Assembly: GCA_027625915.1 (NCBI GenBank) | Contig: JANTQA010000008.1 | Span: 989,001-1,053,000, forward strand | DNA length: 64,000 bases | DNA from: Anaeramoeba flamelloides | Taxonomy: Eukaryota; Metamonada; Anaeramoebidae | Direction of reading: 5' to 3' | Part shown: positions 22,700 to 33,325 of the stretch, in pieces | Layout: every line of letters begins with the position of its first letter | How positions within the stretch are numbered: the first letter of the stretch is position 1 | Notes under the pieces: model-generated | The model's database searches: none | What the model was told of the DNA's origin: nothing | The model's input: the letters and a program-made list of their open reading frames with translations, nothing else | Made by a program: the position numbers and the translations under genes

Positions 22700-25600
22700 A
22701 TGGAAGACAACTATTATTTTTCATGTGACTATAATATGCCTCAACTTTTAGGAACATACCATACCAAATCAAGTTGGGATTTTGCAGATCGTATTCAAAA
22801 GATCAAGATGATCCGTAAAGTGTCTTTTGCAAAGCTTGACAATTCTATGCTGATATTATTTTCAGATAACAAATTATCATTGTTCCAAGCAGGGAACAGG
22901 ATCAGCACAAATCTCAAAATAGAGAATATACTTATAATTGACATTAAAGCGGGCTTTGATTCTTATCTTATTTTGACCAATAACGGGGAAGTTTATTCTT
23001 TAGCGAAATATCAAACAAAAGAAATCGAAATATGGAGAAATGTTTCCTTGCCGTTTGAAAACCCTGGGGCAAGTAGCTTCAGATCTTTAAGGAAAATCGT
23101 TTTTTTTGAACAAAACAATTTGTTTGTAATCGAAATCATGATGACAAGTTTGACCAATTACTTTCTTTGTAATAACAACCAGCTTTATGCTTGTGGTTTT
23201 AATAAATATGGTAAATATTGTCTTTTCCAGTCAATTTTTTTCTTTTAATATCCTGGCCTCTTGTGGAAATCTTTTTAGTTCATTCAAAAGAAATATATTT
23301 GGAAAAACCTGAAAGATCACATGGTTCAAGGGATTAGTTATCAGAAAAAAAATCATTTAGTAATTTTTTTCAGCAAATTCAAAAACATTTTTATCTAATC
23401 TTGAAATTTAAAACCAAGTTAAAAATCTGATTACTTTAATACCATGTTTACTCTTAAAGCCACTGTAAATTGTAAAATAAATGGATCAAAATTTTCATTC
23501 AGCTTTTCGAAAAAATCACAAACTATGAATTACTGTTGAGAGAAAAATGTTGTACACAGAAAAATGGTTGGTTAGCAATTTTTATTGGGAACATTGCTGA
23601 AAATGATTTTTAATTTCTTTCGTTTGCGAAATAACTAAAGAAAATAACAATAATCTACTTATTAGAATAACGATTAATGTAATTCTAGTTTTTCAAAACC
23701 TTATTTCTTTTGATCCAAAGCAAGTTTAAAAATTACCATTTTCAGAATTAATAGTAAACTTTACTAAAACTTGGTTTTTTGTTAAAATAGCATGATCTAC
23801 TTTAGTTATCAACCATTCAAATGAGTATTCTACACACACCAAAGATTAATAAACTTGTAACACATTTAAGCCTGGATTTATATAAAATTCGCCTAGTTAT
23901 CAATAGGATTTGATTTTCAATTTTACTAATGTTCCCAATTAAAAATGCTGTCCAACCATTTTTCTGTGCCCAACATTTTTCTCTCAACAGTTAAAATAAT
24001 TCATCAAAGATCCCAATTTCATCTAGGTAAAAAATAATTTAACCATTAGAGTTAGTTCCAAGAATTAAAAATTTGAAATATAAGAGATGATTACAAAATC
24101 TTTTTTTGGAAAGTTGATTGATAATTTTGTTCCATTTATTTTGCAACAAATAGTAAATAAATACTGATCAACATTCAAGTAATAATCTTAAATTTATAAT
24201 TGTGGAAAAAAAGTGAAACACAGTTTTTAATTGTGAACATAACTGAAAAAAAAAGTAAAATAAATAAAAAGAATAAATAAATAAATAAAGAAAAAATGAA
24301 GTATTCATCACAATAACAGTTTTTTTAATACTATCTTTTGGTATGGGCTTTTCTTTGATTGATCAATTAATAAAAATTTGTTCAAAAAATTGACTATTTT
24401 TGGGCACTTCCAAAGCAACAGCAACAATTTCGATAAATCAGTAGATTCAAATTGTATTTGTTGGGTTGATCGAAAATAATATAATAGGTTATTATTTGAA
24501 GTTAATTGGTTTCTTCTTTTTATTGATTTTACTTTTTTTTTCAGTTATGTTCACAATTAAAAACTGTGTTTCACTTTTTTTCCACAATGGTTAAACTTTG
24601 TTTTCAGTTTTATTCAAATTTTGAAAGGTTCTATTATCCTTTTAAAATCTTTTTTTGGAAAGCTGAATGAAAATTTTATTCCATTTATTTTACAACAAAT
24701 AGTATTCCCAGAAATAAATTATTGAATTAAGAATTTGAAACTTTATTTCCCATTTCCAAAAAGTTCAAAAATTAAACATATATCTGAATTATTTAAAAAA
24801 AAAGTAATTTCTTCGAAGAAGAAAGAAATCTTAATATCTGATTGAGGCAAGTATACAAAAATATACTTTAAAAATGAAAACCACCATATGTTTTAAAATA
24901 ACTCTAATATAAAAAAATCTACTTAATTTCACAAAAATCACAATAACGATTTTAAACACTGAAAAAAATAATAATTTCTTTTTCTTTTTTTTTTTATTGT
25001 GGAAGAAGCGGAATTTACACTCTAAATGCCCTTATACTTAAATCCCCTTTAAGAAATTTAAGCGTAAAATCATATATTTCACGATTGTTAATTAATGAAA
25101 ATATTCTTGAACTGTCACAATTTAAAATTATTCATTAAGGGTCTAGTCATTTACCGTGAAAAGGCACCATACTCAAGGGGTGACCTGAGACCAAAAAGGG
25201 TATTGTGAAATAGGCCTTCTTTTGGTTAACAAAATTCAAATAACAAAAAAAAAAATTCCATAGGATCTCTTTGACAAAAAATTAAACGAAGAAAAAGAGT
25301 TCTCAATTTCAAAAAATCAAAATTTTAAAAAAAAAATTCATCTTTTCTCATTTTCTTTTTCAAAAGAGGTTAAATTTCTTTAATTTAAAACAAATTGATT
25401 TCTTGTATTTCCCAATCAATTTTATTCGATTTAGTCTGATTTGTGGTTATTTTAAACCCCTCTAAATTTGACCAAGTAAGGATTAGGTAATAGTCTTTCA
25501 ATAAAAATAACTCATTTGAAAAAAGAAAAAAAAGGAAAAAAAAAGTCACCAAGATCTCAAAAAGCTCCAAAGAGCGACACTTCAAAACTGACATAGTTGT

Positions 25601-26584
25601 TTTCAGAATTGTAATTCACGACCATTCTAATTGGAAATTGAGTGTCGCTCTTTGGCGCTTTTTTCTAAAAATGTCCTCATTTTTAGTTGTTGATTTTTGG
25701 AGATCGATCGTACATCATAGGTTGGTTAGTTTTTGATTGGTGTTAGGTCCTCAATAAAATTACTAAAAAGTTTTTTTCCATTTCAGAATAAAAAATTTCA
25801 CCGTAATGACTCTACCCTAAGATTTAATTCTTCTTATTTGTTATAAAATATTAATCTATCTTTTTCATAGGAAGTGTATACATATAAAAAATGATCAATA
25901 TTTTCTATAATTTCCTTTTGTTTATATTTTAAACATAAAGGGCAAAATTTATTTGAATTTTTTTTTTATTACATAGATGGTAATATCTATTTAAGCAGTT
26001 CGTAAACGACCTAAAATTTAACAATATTGAACTTGATTGATAACTTAAGTGTTTTTGTGTTTTAAATAAATTATTTTTGGTTTTTTATTATTGTAAGCAA
26101 AATTTAGAGTTTGAGAAAGTGTCGTGGTGTGCCTTAGAGTGCCTAGGTTTTCTTGAGGTTTTCTTTTTATTTGTGAAGTGTTCTGGGTTTTCTTGAGTTT
26201 TCTATTTATTTGGAAAATCAATAGATTTTCGTTAGGTTTTTTTAACTTTTAGAAATGAAAAGAAAATTAAAGAAATTTTCTTTTTATTTCAAAAAGTAAA
26301 AAAAAACCTAATGGTGGTTTTCTTGAACTTTTCTGTTTTGCCGGTATACACCTATTGATTTTACAAATAAACAGAAAACTCAAGAAAACCTAATGGTGAT
26401 TTTCTAGAATTCAAAATAATAAAGAAAAATCTTAGATTTTACTCAATTCTTTTAAATTCTGTAAAATCTAACGGCAATTTTTTTTAATTTTAGAAATTAA
26501 AAAAAAAACTAACGACAAAAAAGAGGTAATTTTATTGAACCGTCACTCTTCAATAATAATACTAATAATACTAACAACAACAAC

Positions 26585-26658
<74 letters not shown>

Positions 26659-27993
26659 GGCCAGCTATGTAATGGAAGTACAAAAAATGAACAAACACCA
26701 ATATTAATAAAAGAAAATGTTGAAAGAATATTTAGTTGCACAAGCTCTGATCATTTATTTTATTTATCAAATAATAAATTATTTGGATGTGGAAGAAATA
26801 CATGTGGCCAATTAGGAATTTCCTCAAATGAGAAACAAATTGCAGATCCAATTCAAGTTGAAACACTTATCGCAAAAGGCCAAAAATATAGCCTAGATTG
26901 CAATCAAATTTTAGATATTAAAATGACTTGTAACGATTCATATTTACTTACCCAAGAGGGAAAGATCTTCCAATGTGGGAAACGGTATCAATATAGCCAA
27001 GAAAGCTCCCAATATTTTACAGAATTAAATATCAACACAGAATCGAAAATTATCAAACTAGATTGTGGTTTCCATCATGCCGTTTTTTTAACTGAAGATG
27101 ATGATTTATTTGGGGTTGGTTTTACTCATAAAACACAGACATTTAAACATGTTCTAAATCAGTGGGCATACCCCGTAAAGTTAAAGCTTCCAACTGATTT
27201 TAGAATATCTAATCCTAATAACTCTTTCAAATTTTTTTGTGGTGATACAATTGTATTAATTTTACATTCATCATATATTTCATCTTGCTTAAGGGTTGAT
27301 TTTAAAAAATTATATAAATCCAAATCATTCTATGACTCTTATCTTATTGATTATACAAAAAAGAATAAAATTTTTATTCATAAGAAACTCTTGGAAATAA
27401 GAATCAAAAAGGATTTCGAACAAATTCAAGAAATTTTAAAAAAGTTTGGGAAAGAAAAAATTAATTTATTCTTAAAATGGGTTTATTATGAGAAAATCCA
27501 TAAAGAGAAAGTTATGTATCTTGAACAGATATTTAATTTTTTAAAATTGTCTTTCCCTCCCCAAAATTCATTAGAAAATGATTTTGAAAATTTATATCAT
27601 GACGAACAGTCAAAAGATTTTGCTATATTAACAAGAGGTGACGAAGAGGAAGAGGAAGAAGGAAAATATGAAGAAATCAAAGTTCATAAATTTATTTTAA
27701 TAGCCAGATCTAAAATATTTAGAGATATGTTTGAAAGTTTAAATGAAGAGGAAAAGAACATTAATAAGATAAAAGATTACACTGGAAAATCGAAAGAAAG
27801 TTTAGAAATTTTAATCAAATATTTTTATACGGATAAAATTACAATAACAAAAAAGCAAATGGAAAATAATTACCCAGATTTTGAATTAATTATTAAAGAA
27901 CTTGAAGACTCAGTCGAATATTATCAATTAGATGAAAATTCGAAATTATCATATGAAATAAATAAATTGAAAAGTCTATATAAGAAAAAATAA
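22700..27993 (+). CDS. RCC1-repeat and BTB domain protein
   Basis: Two exons, 22700-23210 and 26660-27993, split phase 1 within an RCC1 repeat (CGFNKYG then QLCNG). They encode 614 residues. The start is ATG 22700 (MEDNYYF); the upstream TTG is rejected. RCC1-type blades are marked by LYACGFNKYGQLCNG, LFGCGRNTCGQLGI and IFQCGK, spanning roughly residues 1-310. A helical spacer follows. The C-terminal BTB part starts near FAILTRGDEEEEEE, with the acidic run replacing the usual short turn, then IKVHKFILIARSKIFRDMF and a helical end with ILIKYFYTDKI. In related RCC1-BTB proteins the BTB serves dimerisation or Cullin-3 binding, and the propeller binds a partner. The partner is not known here. RCC1 guanine-exchange activity is not implied. 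The 3449-nt intron is the longest in the window and is full of nested elements. Confidence 0.85.
23463..24153. mobile_element. MITE family E1, copy 2 (interrupted), in RCC1-BTB intron
   Basis: The left end starts CTGTAAATTGTAAAATAAAT and continues TTTTCATTCAGCTTTTCG. The right end is the complement, finishing CCATTTATTTTGCAACAAAT. It is interrupted by element E2. Confidence 0.72.
23533..23990. mobile_element. MITE E2, inserted in E1
   Basis: A 458-bp element with inverted ends CTGTTGAGAGAAAAATGTTG and CAACATTTTTCTCTCAACAG. The inverse match continues inward with the CAGAAAAATGGTTGG block and its partner CCAACCATTTTTCTGTG. No coding frame. Confidence 0.8.
24199..24588. mobile_element. MITE E3
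   Basis: A 390-bp element. The left end TTGTGGAAAAAAAGTGAAAC and right end GTTTCACTTTTTTTCCACAA are perfect complements. The inverse match extends inward for more than 60 bp through AGTTTTTAATTGTGAACATA. It lies between E1 copy 2 and another E1 end at 24650-24702. Confidence 0.8.
24765..24975 (+). repeat. R7 family fragment
   Basis: Matches 1610-1800 with scattered differences (CTGAATTATTTAAAAAAAAA then GAAGAAAGAAA). It lies in the RCC1-BTB intron. Confidence 0.55.
25558..25663. repeat. Inverted repeat AAAGCTCCAAAGAGCGACACT
   Basis: A 22-bp inverted pair, AAGCTCCAAAGAGCGACACT and AGTGTCGCTCTTTGGCGCTT, about 60 bp apart, with two mismatches. GC-richer than its surroundings. Possibly the ends of a small element. 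Confidence 0.6.
26119..26515. repeat. Hairpin-array repeat, copy B (in RCC1-BTB intron)
   Basis: The largest copy, about 400 bp. After GTGCCTTAGAGTGCCTAGG come at least four consecutive hairpins. The arms in order are: GGTTTTCTT.. and decayed partner; AGGTTTTTTTAACTTTTAG with GTAAAAAAAAACCT; GGTTTTCTTGAACTTTTCTG with CAGAAAACTCAAGAAAACC; GAATTCAAAATAATAAAG with its complement around GATTTTACTCAATTC. Spacers between adjacent hairpins are TAATGGT, TAATGGTG and CTAACGGC. Confidence 0.75.
26553..26658. repeat. (TAA)n microsatellite abutting a splice acceptor
   Basis: About 100 bp of TAA/CAA units, uninterrupted TAA over roughly the last 70 bp. It ends TAATAATAAG, and this AG is the inferred acceptor of the RCC1-BTB intron. 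Confidence 0.9.
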
Positions 27994-29342
27994 TATTTAT
28001 TTCATTCCGCCCCCATTACGTACATTAATGTGTGGTCATTGTACAGATATTATAATGAATCTAAATTTGGTGTTTTTCATATTCTAACTAACCTGCCCGA
28101 ACCAGTATTAAAATATTTAATAAAAAAAGCTAAAATTCATTTTTGACACGCCAAAAATAGTTAAAAGAATTGCAATAGAGGTTATGATGATAACACGAAT
28201 TATTAACATAATTGTAATAACTTCGTGATATTGTTAAAACTGTTGCTATTAATCCAACTTTATCACAATAAAAAAAAAAAAAAAGTACAAAATCAAGATA
28301 AAATACAAAATCGCTATAAAATAAAAATCAAGAAATAAGAACAATTATTGTTTTGAATTATTTTTTTTTTTTCTTTTATAAAACTTTGAGACTTTTAAAA
28401 CACTTTTCCCCTTTAAAAATGTTAGTAAATATTTAAAAGGGTTGTGAATTGTATACAAGTGTTTGAAAGGCTTGAAAGACATAAAGCTTTTATAAAAATA
28501 ATGAGATTATTTATAGTGGAAAAAAAAATTTTATATCTATTCATTCATTTTTTTTAACATAATTATAAAAATCTACTCTGAATTTTATGATCAAACAAAT
28601 AATCATCGATTTCAACAATGTACTTGAATATAAAATAGATGTGCTTGTTTTTTAAAAGGAAATTATTACCTTCCGAGTTGAATAACCAAAAAGAAGTAAG
28701 AGAAATTTTCCTTCTTATTAGTGATCCAAACATAGAACTCCAAAGCTCTTGTTGTGTTTTCTGTTCAATACAACGATGCTATGAGAAGAAGAACAATAAG
28801 AAGAAGTAAACAAATAAATGCCTAAGTAATCTTAATAATTGGTGATAATTTGGCTTGGTTATTGAGGAAGATTTTGAAAAGTCATCCAACTCCTTTTAGC
28901 TTTCGGAGAATATTGAAAATGTTTTCATCCAAGAACACATTCTGTAAATAACAAGTGAAGGGTTGGTTGTTTTAGAAGTTCTTTTATTCAAGGCAATTTA
29001 CAACAGCACGGTTTTGACCAAGAAAATATTTATTATCTTTAGTTCTTATTGTTGATGATCAAAAAATGATCGATAGGTTTTGTCAACCAAATTAAATTAA
29101 AAAACAATAAAACTCTTTGATCTGATCCTTAGTAGAATACAATATCTTTTTTTTTGTTTTTTAAAAGAATTAACTTTTAATCACATAATCTCTTTTTTTA
29201 ATCAAAAATTTTTTTTCTCTAAAAATATTGCTGAAATACCCTAAAGCCCATCAACTCTTATATCACAATTAATTTTTTATCACGGTATTTTATCATTTAT
29301 CACCATTTTTAACACAATTATCAAGATTTTATAAATTATTAC

Positions 29343-29936
29343 TAAGGTATTTCCAAAAAAGTGTGCGTTTTTTTTTTTACGTTTCATAATAAATCATCTT
29401 TGTTAGTGGAATTATTCATTGATTAACAATACCAAATTAAGTTTAATATTAATACTGATTGAAAAAATAACCAAGGTATTCATTTCAAAATATGTTTGAT
29501 GAAATATTTCCAAAAAATGGGGGAAATAAGCACTTTTTTGGCGAAAACGGTGTCCGACCTATTTCAATAAAAAACTGATAATATGGAAAGGGTATAAATG
29601 ATTTTTTAAACAATAAAATCTAGTTATATGTTTTAAATTCTATTTGTAATTTTGTTGAGATCAAACAAGTTATGAAAACGGTTTTTTTAACCAAAAAGAA
29701 AATAATAAAGATCAATTTTCACGCATAAAAAATATCAGATAAAATCAAGAGTAGAAATTTTAATAATCTATATTTGTGTAATACAATATTAAAAAACAAA
29801 TTGAATTATTATCAAGAATCAATAAATAGCAGTTAATGATTTTGGATATTTAAATAGTTTAATGAAGATTGAGTTTAATAAATATATTTTAAAATAAATT
29901 TGCCCCACTTTTTTGGAAATAACTTATTTTTAATAC
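29343..29936. mobile_element. MITE R4, copy 1
   Basis: About 590 bp between AAGGTATTTCCAAAAAAGTG and CACTTTTTTGGAAATAACTT, an inverted pair of about 20 bp. Other copies: 35368-36722 (interrupted) and 56454-57044. An isolated end is at 31428-31510. No coding frame. Confidence 0.75.
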
Positions 29937-31097
29937 CTCCTTAGTAGTATTGATTATTGTATTTTTATAAATATAACGATATTTTAAACTTTATCATGAG
30001 TTTTAAAACTAATTACGATTTGATAGAAACTTTATCATGACTTGACTAAGATATATACCAAATTTTCTAATATTACATTTTTATTCAATTTTTAAATAAA
30101 ATTGATTTTATTAAAATATTTCAATATTTTTTTTATTTGTTTTTTATTTTCCTTTAATTCTTTCAAATATGTAATCGTTTTAATTTAATCAAAAAAAAAA
30201 TGAAATTTTCGAATTATTGAGATTAGTATAAATTTTCTTTCTTTTAAATAGAAGAACACATACACAATAGGTTTACGGTTTCTAGTTTTTGATGGGATAA
30301 TAATTTTTAAGAAAGATCAACTTAAATTTATCAATAATTTTTTTGTTTGGCCCCTTATCAAAATTTTGAGACAATTTGTTTTTTTATTATATTGATTTAT
30401 AATTTTTTTTTTTCTTTTATTGGCTCTTTCTAGATAATAAATAATTCTTGAGGTTTTAATAATCTTGTGATTCTGATTTTGTGTTCTCAAATAATTTATT
30501 GAAGAAGATTTTGTTTTTTAAAAAGGAAATTTTGGTTTGTTAAAATAAAAAATTGAATTAAGGTTTTAATTAATTTTTAAAAATGTTTTTTTATATTTCG
30601 GATCACTTTAAGAAAGATTGAAAAAGATTTTTCCAAAATATCTTTAATAGTGTTGAATTTACACCATAAAACTATTTTTGGAGAATATAAATGAAAAAAA
30701 AACTAATATCACATTTTTTAAAAACAATTTGTAAATAAATTTTCAAATAAAGGTTATTTTGTTAAGTTGAAATTATATTAATCTAAATAATCTTTTTTTT
30801 TTAATAAACTTTATATATGAATAAAAATTAATAAGAAAATCCCCAGAGGGGTAGTTTGATATTTTTGATAGTGTCCATTCGAATCATTGATAAAAAAAAA
30901 AATTAATTTTCTGTTGATCAATATTATATTGGATTTTCCATCACAAAGTGTTGAAACGTGATAATACAATTCTTATATTGAAATATGTTTTATTAAGTGA
31001 ATGTATTGCTTATTCACTAAATCAATATTTTCTCATAAAATTCTAAATTCTATTAAAATGGCAATTTCAAAAATGAAAAAAACAATATCATTATTAA

Positions 31098-31123
31098 GGA
31101 GGGGGCGGGGGGGGGGGGGGGGG
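31098..31123 (+). repeat. G-rich tract (G5-C-G17)
   Basis: GGAGGGGGC followed by 17 G, in otherwise AT-rich DNA. A G-quadruplex could form on the plus strand. Confidence 0.85.
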
Positions 31124-31427
31124 TAAATATTAGGTAATCTTAAAATTAAATTCCCCTGAAAAGAAAATAAAGTATAAAATCAAAGATTTTGTCATTGTTT
31201 GTGGAAAGGTGATAAAAGAATTTTCTTTATGGTTAAAAAGTTATGAAAATTAATTAGAAAAAAAATAAAAAATTATGAATTCAAAAATACAAAGGATTTA
31301 ATTTGAATAGAATCAGTTATAAGAAAGTGTTTTGTGAATGATAAAAATGATATTATTGCTCAGTAATTCCAATAGTTCAAAAATATATATATATTAAATA
31401 TTATTAAAGAAAAAATTAGAGGATTAA

Positions 31428-31510
31428 AAGCTATTTCCAATAAAGTGGGGCAAATTGATTTTAAAATATATTTATTAAACCCAATCATCATAAAACTATT
31501 TAAATACAAG
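31428..31510 (-). repeat. R4 end fragment
   Basis: AGCTATTTCCAATAAAGTGGGGCAAATT followed by a stretch complementary to 29870-29936. Only this end is clear. Confidence 0.5.
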
Positions 31511-33325
31511 CATTATTTAATTTTTTTTTTTTTTTTGATACTGATAAATTAAAAGAAATAGTAAAAAAGTTTAATTCTTTTTCCAATTTAGAATTTTTTT
31601 TACACAAGCTTTGATTAAAGTATTCTAGAAATTTAAGTGTGAAGAAACCTTGTAAATTTTGGTTTGACTTTCAAAAGATTCGTTCTCTTGAGTTAATTGG
31701 TTACAAAAATTGCGATATAGAGATAAAATAATTGGAAATTGAACTAAAAATTATATTCAATTTATTTGAATTTATTAGTATCACGAGAAAAAATGGATTT
31801 GGGAAATATTTGTCCATCCTGGTTATAATGAAATAATAACTTAGTATTATATAAATTTAATCCAAATATAAAATTAAAGGGTTTGATCTTAGATCTCAAA
31901 AAATAATCGATAAGGTAATTAAATAAATTTAAGAGAAAATAATATTTTTCAAAGTAGTGAAAAAATACCAGATATGAAAAAAGCCCTGAAAATATTTTTA
32001 ATTATTATTATTCGTAAAATTGTTGTGTAATTGCTAAATATTTAGCAATGGCCTTTTTTTATACGAATTAAATATTTAAAATTATAACTCACCCACTTAT
32101 TAGAATGGTGATTAAAGAAATAACAGTTGCTTCAAAACACTCTTCAATCAATCAAAAAACAAAGAATAAAAATATTCATTTTCCAAACTCTAACAAACCT
32201 TTATAAAAAGCAATTGTTTTTCAAAATATGTTGATCTACTTTGCTATCAAACACTTACTTGCATATTCTATAGACGGCCTTACTTTAAGGAACTTTTAGT
32301 CAATTAATTACTTTGTTCAGAAAATATTTGGTTATTTCTAAAAAAAGGATTTGATTTTAAATAAAAGAAATTACACAACAATTTGTCCTAATGTTAACAA
32401 TAAAAAATCTTGTCTGGGATTATTTTCAGGTCATGTATTTTTTTCACTCGTAGATTTAATATTATTTTCTCTGAAATTTTAATTGTAATTCTTAGTAAAA
32501 TAAAAGTTTTAGATTTTTTTTTGAAAATTTAGGTATTGAGAAACACAGAGTTCCAATATAATTTTGAAGAAAAAATCAAAGATCTCAATTTGAGCTGTTG
32601 AAATGGTGCGAATACTCCCTTAAATTTATGGGTAGGGATTTGTTGACTTAAAAAACAAAATAACAAAAAACTCTCGTAAAAAATCCTAAATAACAAAAAG
32701 TTGATGAAAGATTATTAAATCAAGAAGACAAATCAAAAAAAAAGCAATTTGTTGACTTATATGAACAATAGAAATTAAGTTAAGTTCTCTAAATTGAAAA
32801 ATATCTCCAAAATTTCAAAGTGAGAGTTTAATTTAATTTTTGAGAGAAAAATCATTAGAAACCTGTTGTTTTAAGAAAAATGATCAAGAGTTGACTTTCA
32901 GAAAGTTATGCAATAAAAAATTATTGGAAAAAGGCAATATTAATTCGAAAAAAAATTTTATTTTAAACTTATCTTACTAAAAAGAAACCAATTCAAGAAA
33001 ACGTAGTGTACGTACAATTTAATTCAAGGAATTTGATAGCAAAATAACAATTGTCAAACAAAATTCGAAAAAACAAAGTGTAAAATTCAAAATAATAATT
33101 TTTTACAAAAAATGAAAATTCTTATTGAAATAGAAAAATTGTCTAAAACCAGGAACTTAGAAACAAATATCAATCTTTCTGATGAAAACAAACAAAATAT
33201 TTCAGTTGTTTAAACAACCAATCATTTTTTTAACTTTTCCAAATTCAAACAAAAACAAAACAAAAATCAAAAACATACAAAAATAAAATCTACCAAACCA
33301 ATAGTATTCATAATTGAAAACGATT

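Larger units (their letters stand above)
27994..33325. other. Intergenic, 5.3 kb
   Basis: Spacer between two plus-strand genes. It holds element R4 (29343-29936), a G-rich tract (31098-31123), an R4 end fragment (31428-31510), and a block at 31590-31800 that resembles 46340-46560. The section 28620-29110 is less homopolymer-rich than the rest, but I could not support a gene in it. The promoter of the phosphatase gene should be near 33.2 kb. Confidence 0.5.

Noticed and set aside
26553-26658. Regular repeat that might be taken for a CRISPR-like or telomeric array
   Set aside because: It is a simple TAA microsatellite without spacers.
28639-28809. ATG-initiated 56-codon frame in a less AT-rich stretch
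   Set aside because: No family likeness, no supporting splice sites and ends in a Lys/Asn run. Too short to call without expression data.
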